A stretch of 64,000 nucleotides of DNA, from positions 62,001 through 126,000 of the forward strand of contig NZ_CANLYD010000008.1 in NCBI RefSeq assembly GCF_947495315.1, written 5' to 3'. This DNA is from an uncultured Aquimarina sp. (GTDB lineage: Bacteria; Bacteroidota; Bacteroidia; Flavobacteriales; Flavobacteriaceae). Positions 1-9,876 of this stretch are shown here, piece after piece. Below the pieces are notes generated by a model. That model searched no databases and was not told where the DNA came from. It saw only the letters and a program-made list of their open reading frames with translations. Position numbers and translations under genes: made by a program. Every line of letters starts with the position of its first letter. Position 1 is the stretch's first letter.

Positions 1-1
1 A

Positions 2-1333
2 GGTCGTTTTAGGCACAAAGACAGTGCTGTCGATTTTCTATCTTCCGGTGACCATCCACGACTTTTTACTATTAAAAAGGATGGGAAAAAATGGCCACAC
101 CCGCAATTTGAAATCATGTATAGCACTGGTCTTCGTCAAATCATAGGCATTGGACTGCGCAGTGGAAAAGAAACCTTCGGAATGCTATGTTTTAATACGA
201 AACAAGAAGACTTTTTTTCAGAAAAGGACTTCCCATTCTTTCAAGCTATATCCGAACAAGTTGCCTTAGCCGTTAGAAATATGCTTGCAAAGGAACAAAT
301 TGTAAAACTCAACCATGAACTACAATTAGAGCGCGATTATCTTATAGAAGAGGTCAAAATTGAACATAATTTTGAGGAAATCATAGGAAACAGTCCTTTG
401 TTAAGAGAGGTTTTTAAAAGTGTAGAAATGGTATCTCATACCGATGCCACCGTATTGGTTGAAGGGGAAACGGGCACAGGAAAGGAGTTGATAGCCCGCG
501 CCATCCATAATAGATCCGACCGCAAAAAGAAACCTATGGTCAAGGTCAATTGCGCCACCTTGCCCAAGGAGCTGATAGAGTCTGAGCTCTTCGGGCATGA
601 AAAAGGAAGTTTTACGGGAGCCTTTGAACGCAGAATCGGTAAATTTGAACTGGCTAATAAGAGTACTTTGTTTCTGGACGAGGTTGGCGAAATGCCTTTG
701 GAACTACAAGCCAAATTGCTACGTGCCATCCAGGAAAAAGAGATTGAACGGGTGGGCGGAAAGGAGACTATTAAAGTGGATGTTCGTATTATAGCCGCTA
801 CCAATAGGAATTTATTGGAGGAATCGGAAAAAGGCGGGTTCAGATCAGATCTTTACTATCGATTGAATGTTTTTCCTATTCGTATGCCGGCATTACGGGA
901 GCGCATTGAAGACATCCCGCTTTTAGCCACTTTTTTTGCGCAAAAATATTGTGGCAAGTTCAATACAAATTTTAAAGGCATCAAGGAAAAAGCAATGCAA
1001 GAGCTACTAGAGTACCACTGGCCTGGAAACATACGTGAACTTGAAAACCTAGTAGAACAGGCCTGTATTTTAAACCAAGGAAAAGCATTGTCGTGGGCTA
1101 GGGAATTAGTGTCTGCAAAACCTAAAAGAAGAGTGCTCAAAGAAAAACAGGATTATGGGAATTTTGATATTAAAGCCATCAAAAAAGAACAGGAGAATAA
1201 AGAACGTGAAACTATATTAGAAGCTCTCAAAAAGACAAATTGGCGTATACGTGGAGATAAGGGAGCGGCAAAACTATTGGGAATTAAACCGACTACTTTG
1301 GAGTACAGAATGACTAAATTGGGGTTAAAATAG
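2..1333 (+). CDS. Sigma-54-dependent transcriptional activator (GAF, AAA+, Fis-type HTH), 5' end missing
   Basis: The reading frame is open back to the left edge, so the gene starts outside the window; the first ATG at 116 is internal. The visible part opens with the end of a GAF-like sensor domain. A sigma-54-interacting AAA+ domain follows, with Walker A GETGTGKE near base 470, the sigma-54 contact loop GSFTGA near base 606 (usual form GAFTGA) and Walker B LFLDEVGE near base 670. A C-terminal Fis-type helix-turn-helix covers roughly 1200-1320. Members of this family use ATP to open sigma-54 promoters. The signal sensed by the GAF domain cannot be read. The gene uses more G/C-ended codons than the genes to its right. 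It is convergent with the large CHAT gene. Confidence 0.93.
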   Translation, partial: GRFRHKDSAVDFLSSGDHPRLFTIKKDGKKWPHPQFEIMYSTGLRQIIGIGLRSGKETFGMLCFNTKQEDFFSEKDFPFFQAISEQVALAVRNMLAKEQIVKLNHELQLERDYLIEEVKIEHNFEEIIGNSPLLREVFKSVEMVSHTDATVLVEGETGTGKELIARAIHNRSDRKKKPMVKVNCATLPKELIESELFGHEKGSFTGAFERRIGKFELANKSTLFLDEVGEMPLELQAKLLRAIQEKEIERVGGKETIKVDVRIIAATNRNLLEESEKGGFRSDLYYRLNVFPIRMPALRERIEDIPLLATFFAQKYCGKFNTNFKGIKEKAMQELLEYHWPGNIRELENLVEQACILNQGKALSWARELVSAKPKRRVLKEKQDYGNFDIKAIKKEQENKERETILEALKKTNWRIRGDKGAAKLLGIKPTTLEYRMTKLGLK

Positions 1334-1590
1334 CTAATAATGGATGTTAAAAGTTGACTACGATATCTAGAGTTTCATTAGCATTTTTGTACCGAACATC
1401 CTTATACTTTAAGTCAAAGAAAGGAAAATGCGAATACTATTATTAGGTGTTTAAAATCGAAGTCAGATCGCATAAAAAAAGCTAAATCCCACCAAGATAT
1501 CCGCTATTTTACACCATAGAAATAGTAGATGATATACCTGTATGAATACAGTAATTTTTATGAGAAGTACTCTAAACCAAAGAACATAGT

Positions 1591-4500
1591 CTAATCGGTT
1601 TCTCGATTTAGCATTTTCCTTATTTCCGTCTGAATTGATTTTAATTGTTTTATAAGAGTTTCATCCTCCATATAATGCAGTAAAAAGTCAATTTGTCTTA
1701 TTTCAATATTTATATAACGAGGACTATATAATAGTTGAAATACGTTTTGATAGGTTTTTATAATATCTATTTTAGGATCAACTTTAAAATCATTATTCAG
1801 TAACATCAAACTATATTGAGTTTCTGTGATACCTATTTGAATTGATACATCAAAATTTACAGTATTCATATTTCGTAATTTCTCCTGTAGTTGTAATAAA
1901 TAATCTTTTACGTTACTTACTTGTTGAAGCGTTTTAATATTGCTTAATCGTTCAATAAGTGTTTTGCTTTTTCTTAGTTCTAAAATATAACCTACGAAAA
2001 TTAAATTGGTAATAGCATCAAGATAATCGCCATCATCGATATCCCCAGAAGCAATTTCAAAAGCTTCGGTGTATAATGAAAATGCTTTTTCTAAAGATTC
2101 TATTTGTTTTTTTGGAGTGTCCTTAAAAAGTAAAGAAGCCATTTTATAAGCATTTGCTACTATGTTTAGTCGCTTTGGATTACGCCCAAGCAGACACAGT
2201 TTTTTTATTTCATTTAAATCGTCTTCAACACTCTCGGAAGTTAGATGATACGATTTAATGGTACAATAGTGTTGAAGCGCACAAATAGAAAAATTTCCAT
2301 TGGGTATTAAAAACAACTCTTTAAATTTTGAAAGCGCTATGTTTTCCATTCCCAATTCATCATAAATCAAAGCTTCTTTCTCTATAACTACTGCATCCAG
2401 TAAATCTGCCTGACGGGCTTTATGGAGATAGTTGTCTAATTTTTCTAATGTTATAGAGGTATTATGTTCCTGGTCCCTTATGGCTACTAGCAAATTATCC
2501 ATATCCGTATGGATTTGATCTGAGATTACGTATTCTAATCCTTCGTGTTCAGTACCTTGATTATTATTGAATTTATAAAATGGATTTCCATAGCACTGAT
2601 AGGCACCCCAGGTATTGGTGGTTGAGTGATTCTGATAGCAGCTCATACGGGCTTTCTGAACGGATTGACCAAAATTATAACCCATAAACATATTGTTGTA
2701 AAATGTTTCAGCAAAAGTTTTTGCTGCCGCATCATTCACGGCCCATCCAGAGATTACAATTGCTTTAACACCCATTTCGATAAGTTGTGTTCCAACATCT
2801 GCTGCTAAACTATATCTGGATTTATAATATTTATCATCTTCTGCATTCAACGCTCCAGAGTAACAACAGTTTATAAATACAAACTCTGGTACCGTACTGA
2901 GTTGTTTTATCATTCCAGGATCGATGAATAAATCGCCACCAATGGCGATTCCTATTTCTCCTTTTTCGGGATTATAAACACCGTGTCCTGCAAAATGAAG
3001 CATCTTATATTCATAATTAAATAATTCTTTTAAAATATCCGAAGCTTCCATACGTATTACTGGATTAGGTTTATAGCTGTTAAACCTCATTTGATCGACA
3101 ACCCATTCTGCCTCTATTTTTGCTGCGATAAGTGGTTTTAAGTCATCACGATTGTATAACGGATCCCCAACGACTAGTACATTGTTGTTATTTAGTTTTG
3201 CGTTTTCAACTTGGTAACTATCTTTGGTAATTAACTGTCTAATAAAGCCTGCCATAACAGAAGCTGGCATTTTATCAATATATCTATCGTGTAATAATTC
3301 CCAGGGAATCTGGGCAGCACATTTATCTAGTTTTACTACCATACTATTTTGATCCCTGAATATATTCTTAAAATCATTGGGGATCAGCATTTCGAAAAGG
3401 GTCTTTGATAACTTTGTATTCCATGACGATTCCAATATATCTTTATCCAGGAGATGCTTTACATGGCGAATTCCAATTCCTGTGGTCTTTTTTTCGACTC
3501 GAGCTTGATTGTTACTTGTGTATACTTCAAGTCTATTTTCTCCGACACATGCAATATGCAAGTTAGACCATCTGGTATATGGGTTTTCTTCTATTAAATG
3601 ACGCCTTTTGGCTCCAGGCATTCGTATAATTTTGGGATGTAGCTTGAACTTAATCCGTTCATCTTGTTTTTGAATTCGATTTAAACAAAAATATGCCTGA
3701 CTGGAGAGTGATTGATAATAGTTCACGATCTCTACATTTTCAATAGGTCTTAGACCGTGATTGGTTTTTTTGATGTAATTATTCGCTTGGGTTACCCCAA
3801 GAAGGATTCCTTTGATCGATTGTTCTATCGAAAGTTTGCCGTATCCAATACCGATCATCACAAAAGAAAGTCCTTTAGAATACTGCTTTGCTCTTGGCAG
3901 CGTGTAATTATCTCTCATGAACATGGCATATTTTCTGACGGCAAGATTTACAGTTTTTGCTAAAAGAAAAGAGGTAAGTTCATCGGGTAAACCTAATCCG
4001 CAAATGATAGCTCCTTTAGGTTTTGTCAGAAGATTAAAAAACACTTCGCTCTCACCAATTTTACCGGGATAATAACCGATTCCCATCCTCTGAGAAAGTC
4101 TGCCTCCCAGATAACTATCTAGTGCTTTTTCTGCACTTAAAATCAAATCCATGAAAAAGTGTCCTACCATAACAGGAAATGATGAAGCTTTTAAATCCCC
4201 GTGTATGACATCCACTCTTAATTCGCTAGGTTCGATTTTACTGGTGACTTTTCTGCCTCCAAAGATGGTATTGAATACTTCATCAGAGTCAAATAACGGA
4301 ACCGGGTATTCTTCTCCTTCCGTAATAATTTCTTCGCTTCTAAGAGAGAATTCGGTACTAACTAATGCGGTAGTACTTCCTATTTCTAAAATATCGCCAA
4401 CCCCTTTAAATACTTCTTCTTCATCGGCAAGACTTCCGTGAGTCGCATTAGCATAATAAAGATTTTTACTTCCGATAAGTGGTTTTGGAATTCCGGTATC

Positions 4501-6897
4501 CCAGGTTACGCTTCCATCTCCTCTCGAAGTAGATTTGTATATAAGTTTCTTTTTACTCGAAAAAGTTCTGTTTCCTAATCTATAATCAAATACAGTACGA
4601 TCATCATTACCACAGATATAATAGATATTTTTAAAGAAGTCATCTTTATTATAAATCTCTTCTAAAAAAGATAGTACTTCTTCTCTATATTTTTCGAAGT
4701 GATGGAGTGATGGTTGATTGTTTTTGGGGTTAGGCATAGTATCTATTTTGGCATCTTCTTTTAGTTCATCCCAAAACTGTGACTGCCAAAAAGGGCGATT
4801 TTTTGTATCTTCAATAGGTAATAATTCAAATACTCCTTTGTATTTCCAAAATATACGTAGTAATTCTTTTCGATTATGTTTAAAATCTAACATGGCAAGT
4901 TGCTTAACTCTACCACTATGTCCGGTAAGAACTTCCATGATTAAGTAAGAACCTAACCATGGTGTGCCGAGCATGACAAATTTGTTTTGATTATTTTTTT
5001 GATAATCCTCCCAGAATTCTAGATGCGCCATCATGCATTGTCTCACAACAAGACCACCCATAGAATGTGCTACGATATGAACATTTAACTCTTTTGAAGC
5101 GTTAGAAACCTCTTCTACAACTTTTTTTAATTCATCGGCCGCTTTAGATATCGAAAGACGCCAATCGAATTCTAGAGTAACAACATCATACTTGGTGTTT
5201 AAGTATTGTGCAAAACTATCATAATATTTCTCGATGACTCCAGAAGGTCTTATTTTATCATTACTAATATTTAATTGAGTCGCTATTGCTCCTTTTTTTA
5301 TCTTTTTAAACTGTACCCATAATTCTTCCTCACCTTCAGCAAGTGCAGACCCCATAATACCTGGAATAATGATAACCACGTCTCTTTCATAAGTGGTAGG
5401 TTTATAACTAACACTTTTCATGGAGAACCACTTCAGTAAAACGCCTCGATCTCCTTCTACATCGATCTTTCTCTTAAATAATGAAGTATATGTTTTTTCA
5501 GAAACAGACAGTGCTTCTACTATAGCCTGAGAGGTATCAGGATTCGAAAAATATTTAAAATGATTTGTATCACTATTTTGAGATTCATAAAAAAACATTC
5601 CTTGATTACGTTGGATACCGTGATACATACGTTGTGTATCTACTACTAAATCATTTGGCGAAAAATAAAATAAATTGGCTAAAATGACTTTCAAGGACTC
5701 AAAATTGAATCCACCAACCTCAGCGTCTCCTGCTATACAATACAATTCACTCTGAACCTTAGAGATTCCACTATTCATCATTTGCTGAAAAGCTGATTCT
5801 GGCATCATACTATTGAGTCCCGGTAATACTTCAGGATCTTCTTTTTGGGCTAGTAATTCTAATAAAAAGGATTTGACAATTCCATATAGAGGGTTGCTAA
5901 CTCCTAAGCTTAAGGATATAGCATTCAGTAATAAATTAAAAAAATGATCTACTCTGCGAGATAAGATCGTAGTACCGCTAGATGGCGACGCTACTCTTAC
6001 AACTTTGTTTACGTAGAGGCGATGAGCCTCGGCTTTTTTGTTAATTTCGGCTATGGTCTTGGTTAAGGATTTGTTGTTTTTTCTAACAATACTCAGCTCT
6101 TCATCACTAAATCCAATGGTACCATTAGACCGATTACGATAATCACATTTTGCCAAAATATCAGCAACCAGACCTCCTCTGGAATGACTTAGTATGTCTA
6201 TTTCGCAGTTTTTGGGAGTGTTTTCCAAAAAAGTCAAGGCGTTGTCCAATGGGCTTTTAGAAAGAGTCTCATGTTCTAAAGCTATAATTTTATCTTTGTA
6301 TATCTCTACCAATTCTTGCCAAACTCCATTTCCTATAAGTTCTCCAAATGCTTGTTGAGCCGTGGACAGTGTTCCGTGTAGTAACAATAGATATCTGCCG
6401 TTTTTATGATCTTCTATATCATAAGGTCTACGCTCCATATTGGCGTCCAGACAATAAAGACCAGGTTCTGGCTGTACTTTTTTGTCATATTGCGCTCCTA
6501 GTACTTTTATTGTTGTTGCAGCTGTGTTTTTTGGTTTGAAAACACTGAATAGCTTAATAGCTGCTTGTTTAATGCTCCCTCTTGAAGTTTCTTTGGATAG
6601 TATAAAAGGTTCGAAGACGTAATCTTCTTTTCCCGCAGAGCGGCTCGATTGAGTTTTTGTATCATAGATTTCCTGAATATCCTCCAGATGACCAATCCAC
6701 TCTGTTTTATCTGTAAACTGAATTGCCAATAAATCGGTATCATCAAAATCAATCTTGATGGCTTCATTACTTGAACGAGTAGACGATACTTCTATACAAT
6801 TTCCTAATTCATATGTTCCTTTTAGATGCTCAGGTAATAAATGGGACATCTTATTCACATCTATTTTTTTTCCGAAGAGTTTTGCTGTTTTTGTCAT
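1591..6897 (-). CDS. Giant CHAT-domain protein with two alpha/beta-hydrolase-like segments and an M17-N-like segment (1768 aa)
   Basis: No signal peptide is visible, so this is probably cytoplasmic. From the N-terminus: a unique region; a hydrolase-like segment with oxyanion-type HG at 174-175 and nucleophile elbow SHSRGG (Ser239); a second, lipase/LCAT-like segment from about 508 with PGIMGS and elbow AHSMGG (Ser near 612); a stretch near 900-1010 (HGDL, PGKIGES, GLG) that resembles the N-terminal macro-like domain of M17 aminopeptidases; a CHAT caspase-like domain with His1305 in LHFAGHGVY and Cys1345 in FINCCYSG; and a helical C-terminus from about 1440. CHAT is a caspase/separase-like protease fold found in bacterial conflict and cell-death systems. 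Both CHAT catalytic residues are present. The gene stands alone between a convergent gene and a terminator. Substrate and trigger are unknown. Confidence 0.88.
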   Translation of the reverse strand: MTKTAKLFGKKIDVNKMSHLLPEHLKGTYELGNCIEVSSTRSSNEAIKIDFDDTDLLAIQFTDKTEWIGHLEDIQEIYDTKTQSSRSAGKEDYVFEPFILSKETSRGSIKQAAIKLFSVFKPKNTAATTIKVLGAQYDKKVQPEPGLYCLDANMERRPYDIEDHKNGRYLLLLHGTLSTAQQAFGELIGNGVWQELVEIYKDKIIALEHETLSKSPLDNALTFLENTPKNCEIDILSHSRGGLVADILAKCDYRNRSNGTIGFSDEELSIVRKNNKSLTKTIAEINKKAEAHRLYVNKVVRVASPSSGTTILSRRVDHFFNLLLNAISLSLGVSNPLYGIVKSFLLELLAQKEDPEVLPGLNSMMPESAFQQMMNSGISKVQSELYCIAGDAEVGGFNFESLKVILANLFYFSPNDLVVDTQRMYHGIQRNQGMFFYESQNSDTNHFKYFSNPDTSQAIVEALSVSEKTYTSLFKRKIDVEGDRGVLLKWFSMKSVSYKPTTYERDVVIIIPGIMGSALAEGEEELWVQFKKIKKGAIATQLNISNDKIRPSGVIEKYYDSFAQYLNTKYDVVTLEFDWRLSISKAADELKKVVEEVSNASKELNVHIVAHSMGGLVVRQCMMAHLEFWEDYQKNNQNKFVMLGTPWLGSYLIMEVLTGHSGRVKQLAMLDFKHNRKELLRIFWKYKGVFELLPIEDTKNRPFWQSQFWDELKEDAKIDTMPNPKNNQPSLHHFEKYREEVLSFLEEIYNKDDFFKNIYYICGNDDRTVFDYRLGNRTFSSKKKLIYKSTSRGDGSVTWDTGIPKPLIGSKNLYYANATHGSLADEEEVFKGVGDILEIGSTTALVSTEFSLRSEEIITEGEEYPVPLFDSDEVFNTIFGGRKVTSKIEPSELRVDVIHGDLKASSFPVMVGHFFMDLILSAEKALDSYLGGRLSQRMGIGYYPGKIGESEVFFNLLTKPKGAIICGLGLPDELTSFLLAKTVNLAVRKYAMFMRDNYTLPRAKQYSKGLSFVMIGIGYGKLSIEQSIKGILLGVTQANNYIKKTNHGLRPIENVEIVNYYQSLSSQAYFCLNRIQKQDERIKFKLHPKIIRMPGAKRRHLIEENPYTRWSNLHIACVGENRLEVYTSNNQARVEKKTTGIGIRHVKHLLDKDILESSWNTKLSKTLFEMLIPNDFKNIFRDQNSMVVKLDKCAAQIPWELLHDRYIDKMPASVMAGFIRQLITKDSYQVENAKLNNNNVLVVGDPLYNRDDLKPLIAAKIEAEWVVDQMRFNSYKPNPVIRMEASDILKELFNYEYKMLHFAGHGVYNPEKGEIGIAIGGDLFIDPGMIKQLSTVPEFVFINCCYSGALNAEDDKYYKSRYSLAADVGTQLIEMGVKAIVISGWAVNDAAAKTFAETFYNNMFMGYNFGQSVQKARMSCYQNHSTTNTWGAYQCYGNPFYKFNNNQGTEHEGLEYVISDQIHTDMDNLLVAIRDQEHNTSITLEKLDNYLHKARQADLLDAVVIEKEALIYDELGMENIALSKFKELFLIPNGNFSICALQHYCTIKSYHLTSESVEDDLNEIKKLCLLGRNPKRLNIVANAYKMASLLFKDTPKKQIESLEKAFSLYTEAFEIASGDIDDGDYLDAITNLIFVGYILELRKSKTLIERLSNIKTLQQVSNVKDYLLQLQEKLRNMNTVNFDVSIQIGITETQYSLMLLNNDFKVDPKIDIIKTYQNVFQLLYSPRYINIEIRQIDFLLHYMEDETLIKQLKSIQTEIRKMLNRETD

Positions 6898-7300
6898 AAT
6901 ACAGAAGTTGTAATTATAATCTTTGTTTAAATCGATACAATCGAAATACTATTTTGATTGAGGTAGGGGTAAACAGGGTAGATTCTTCGTCATCCGGGAA
7001 TTTCTAAGCATTTATTAATGCCATAATGTTGTTTTTTTAAATGGATAAAAATAAAAAAACCGTTTTCAAATCTGATGTTTGAAAACGAAGTAATCTTACT
7101 AAGATGGTACGTGGTAAACGTTAAGTATTATAAAATTAAATAAGTTAAGGTCTATGATTTGATCATGAAAACCTCTTAAATTTATTTTATAAGCAACTGA
7201 AAATCAAGTATTAATTATGTTTATAAGATGTGATATTCGAAAAGAGGTAATGATTCTTAGGTAACGTTAACATCACACCTTACTACATAGTGTTTTTGTT
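6898..7300. other. Intergenic stretch upstream of the giant CHAT gene
   Basis: This 403-base stretch separates two minus-strand genes. The clear element in it is the minus-strand terminator-like hairpin at 7052-7087. I see no convincing TAnnTTTG promoter box directly upstream of the CHAT start at 6897, and no ORF with credible coding character. Confidence 0.5.
7052..7087 (-). terminator. Intrinsic terminator on the minus strand
   Basis: Read on the minus strand, the arm CGTTTTCAAA pairs perfectly with TTTGAAAACG across a 7-base loop and is followed by a U-rich tail (T7, A, T5). It lies about 210 bases past the stop of the small gene ending at 7301 and would insulate the giant CHAT gene from it. 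Confidence 0.8.
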
Positions 7301-7630
7301 TTATGGAGTATCTTCTCCTTCACCCACAGGTTCTTTACCAGTACTAAGAGACCCCCATTTTAGTGTAGTATGAAACTTCACGTATACAGGATCTTCATTT
7401 CTTAGGGTATCAAGCAGCGTTTCCATCTCAGCTTCGTGGAAATAAATATTAAGAATTTTATTTGCGTGCTGTACATTTTGTGGTAGTGCTTGTCCATCCT
7501 TTATGATTCCAAAATATCCCAAATATTTGTTATTTGGATCATATAGATATAAGAAGCCTACTTGTTTTCCTCCAGAATAATTACTAATAATTAAGGTGCT
7601 ATAATCTTTGATTTTGTGTGAAACTACCAT
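7301..7630 (-). CDS. Small hypothetical protein (109 aa)
   Basis: I do not recognise this soluble, beta-rich protein. It has no signal peptide, no transmembrane segment and an acidic, proline-containing tail. The start is placed at the ATG at 7630 (MVVSHK) rather than the upstream in-frame GTG at 7666. That GTG shares a base with a consensus TAnnTTTG promoter box (7666-7673), so it should lie at or upstream of the transcription start. The transcript probably ends at the hairpin 7052-7087. A link to the adjacent giant CHAT gene is possible but not shown. Confidence 0.6.
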   Translation of the reverse strand: MVVSHKIKDYSTLIISNYSGGKQVGFLYLYDPNNKYLGYFGIIKDGQALPQNVQHANKILNIYFHEAEMETLLDTLRNEDPVYVKFHTTLKWGSLSTGKEPVGEGEDTP

Positions 7631-7931
7631 TTTGTTTGGTTTAAAAGTTAAATTTTGTGTAGTCACAAAAGTAAACCTTGCTATGGAGTGAGAAAAGAGT
7701 TAAAAAACTGATTATTAAGGGGTTGTTTCCCCTTTGGAGATGCTTTTTTAGCTCATACTTATTGAGTCCAATATGTAAAAGATGAAACTAGTAGTGAATA
7801 TTCTAATGTTTTCCGGATACTTTGTATTGTAAGAGTTAGAGAATAGGATTGGTTTTTTAATAACGATTGTGTTTAGAATCGTTTGTTTTGTTTGTAACAT
7901 CTATTTCTATTTCGGAAGGGTCACTTTAATT
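7631..7931. other. Intergenic stretch with a candidate promoter
   Basis: This 301-base gap lies downstream of the S41 gene and upstream of the small gene. It contains the minus-strand -7 box TACTTTTG (7666-7673) and a short hairpin, AAGGGG/CCCCTT at 7717-7734, without a T-run. Nothing else is apparent. Confidence 0.45.
7666..7673 (-). promoter_or_regulatory. Candidate housekeeping -7 box (TAnnTTTG) for the gene at 7301-7630
   Basis: The minus strand reads TACTTTTG, an exact match to the Bacteroidota -7 consensus TAnnTTTG, about 35 bases before the ATG at 7630. No clear -33 TTG is seen at the usual distance. Confidence 0.5.
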
Positions 7932-9383
7932 TTAATCTTTTTTTAGATGGTCCAGAATAAAAGCCATTTCAATATCCTTTTTTGTGATCCATTCATCTAA
8001 GGTTGGATACATAATAAAATCTGGAATTGCACCTCTTCCAAAATTCTTTTTTGAGTCTACTGCAGTAGTGTATTTTTGTAATGGTATTGTAATCAACATA
8101 TTACCGTGTATTTTGATTTCAGGCATCATTCCGCTAGTGTTTCCTTGAAACCCACCGCCAGTTTCTTGCCCTACTATTTTGGCAATGTTATTTTCTGCAA
8201 GAATTGCTACAAAGTCGCTACAGGAAGACATACATAAACCGTTGGTTAGGATATAAACATCTCCTTCGTAGTTGTTCTTAGCGGGATTTTGAATCTCATA
8301 GTAATCAAATTCATTTGTTTGCTTGGCTTTTTGCCAATGGTAGGTGTCACCAACTTTTATAGGTTTCTTATAAAAAAGTCGATTGACTCCTGTTATTTGC
8401 TCAACAGTTTGTTCTGTTACTTCTATCTTTTCCCAATATCTAAAAGGTTTACTAAAAAAATGACTTGCTAAAAAAACAGCATTACCGTCTGTTCCGCCAG
8501 CATTATATCTTAGGTCAATAACCAATTTCTTGATTTCCTGATCTTTTAAATTTTTGAAAGATTTTTTTATGAATTTCTTGAAGTTTTGACCATTTTCTTT
8601 TATAGTAGTTTTAGCAAAAGAACGAATTTTTAAAAATGCAACATCATTTTTAATTTCTAAATGTAGTTGTTCTTTATCCGAACCTTCTTGTGATAGAAAT
8701 GAAGGAAAAGCTTCCTTATCAATACCATCCAGTTGGAACATTTTAATTTCGTCATTAACCTTCACTTGAATGTTAAAAGAAGTCTCACATTCAATAATAC
8801 TTTGATACCAAAATGAAAAACGATGATTGAGTAAAAGTATTTTTAATGTTTCATTGTAACCATCAGAAGGGATAGTATTTAATAATGTTTCTAATATTTC
8901 GGAGCTCGATTTGCCATTGATAGTAATGAGCTCACTTCTGATGGGTAACTTCGTATTATTTGATAGGTTCTCTGTAATAAAGATCCTTTTATCTTTTGCT
9001 ATGAATATGTTTATCGGAAGTAGTTTGTAGGTTTTATCTAAATACGTATTATAGCTTTCTGATAAATTTATTGAAGTGTGAAGACAACCAATCTGCGCAA
9101 ATAAAGGCTTAAGTTTTCTGTAATACGCTATAGATGTTAATGAATCTGTTATAGTCTGAGTAGTGGAATCTATAATGTTATCAAAAGACTCTTTAGTCGT
9201 ATATCTATAGAATCCAGGATGTCCTTTTTCTATACCTATCATAAGCTCCTTTGTCCAAACTTTTAAGCTATCGGCAGAAAACTTTTCTAGAGGATCAAAG
9301 GATGTTTCATTTTGAGCATTACTGTTATTAATTATCAAGAATACATTGAGTAAGATCAGGGTTATAAGTTTTTTGTTTTCCAT
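7932..9383 (-). CDS. Secreted S41-family (tail-specific/C-terminal processing) peptidase
   Basis: The chosen start at 9383 gives a clean signal peptide (MENKKLITLILLNVFLIINN, ending near NAQ); an upstream in-frame start at 9467 would add 28 residues in front of it. The mature protein has a helical N-terminal region and an S41 catalytic core. A glycine-rich segment (RYNAGGTDGNA) matches the family oxyanion region, and LCMSSCSDFVA near residue 387 carries the likely Ser nucleophile. S41 enzymes cleave unstructured protein tails in the periplasm or outer envelope. The gene lies 142 bases past an ECF sigma operon on the same strand. The substrate is unknown. Confidence 0.85.
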   Translation of the reverse strand: MENKKLITLILLNVFLIINNSNAQNETSFDPLEKFSADSLKVWTKELMIGIEKGHPGFYRYTTKESFDNIIDSTTQTITDSLTSIAYYRKLKPLFAQIGCLHTSINLSESYNTYLDKTYKLLPINIFIAKDKRIFITENLSNNTKLPIRSELITINGKSSSEILETLLNTIPSDGYNETLKILLLNHRFSFWYQSIIECETSFNIQVKVNDEIKMFQLDGIDKEAFPSFLSQEGSDKEQLHLEIKNDVAFLKIRSFAKTTIKENGQNFKKFIKKSFKNLKDQEIKKLVIDLRYNAGGTDGNAVFLASHFFSKPFRYWEKIEVTEQTVEQITGVNRLFYKKPIKVGDTYHWQKAKQTNEFDYYEIQNPAKNNYEGDVYILTNGLCMSSCSDFVAILAENNIAKIVGQETGGGFQGNTSGMMPEIKIHGNMLITIPLQKYTTAVDSKKNFGRGAIPDFIMYPTLDEWITKKDIEMAFILDHLKKD

Positions 9384-9525
9384 ATAGATACACTTCTTCA
9401 AATAGGATAGTATAGAGACGCAATCTCTAATAAGATAGTTGCAGAAAACCATTTTGAATTTTACCAAATATCAATAATAAAGGAGGAACATCATTATTTT
9501 GATCTGTTAGTCTCGTAACTACATT

Positions 9526-9870
9526 TCAAAATTGAAATGATTGAAATAATCTTTTATAATTAGCAAGAACAATTATACCCGTTCCTATCGAAAAGAATAG
9601 TATGAGTATAGATATTATATCGATTGTTCTATTAAAGATTGATTTATCTATAATCATACTCAAAGCATATATCCCGATTAATAAGATTCCGGCAAGAAAA
9701 TAGTGCATAGAAGTTTTCAATTTAGACGATACTTCTTTCTTGTACTCATGAGTTTGACGGATAGTATTCATCAATTGATTTTCAAAATCGTCAGTTAACG
9801 TTGTACGATCCGCTTTTTTAACAATAGATGTTACAAAATCATCTTTAAATTCTGGCAGTCCTTTTTCCAT
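9526..9870 (-). CDS. Small two-TM membrane protein, probable sigma-operon partner
   Basis: The protein has 114 residues: about 50 cytoplasmic residues, then two hydrophobic segments near 53-70 and 83-102. It starts 6 bases after the ECF sigma stop codon, so it is very likely co-transcribed with it. Position and topology suggest a membrane modulator or anti-sigma factor, but there is no zinc-finger anti-sigma motif and I see no recognised family. Confidence 0.75.
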   Translation of the reverse strand: MEKGLPEFKDDFVTSIVKKADRTTLTDDFENQLMNTIRQTHEYKKEVSSKLKTSMHYFLAGILLIGIYALSMIIDKSIFNRTIDIISILILFFSIGTGIIVLANYKRLFQSFQF

Positions 9871-9876
9871 AATTTT

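Noticed and set aside
116..1333. Complete gene starting at the ATG at 116
   Set aside because: The frame is open and family-like up to the window edge, so this ATG is internal to a longer gene.
7260..7289. GGTAAC followed after 16 bases by ACTACATA
   Set aside because: The -35 half is exact but the -10 half does not match the island consensus, there is no G-run and no gene starts downstream on this strand.
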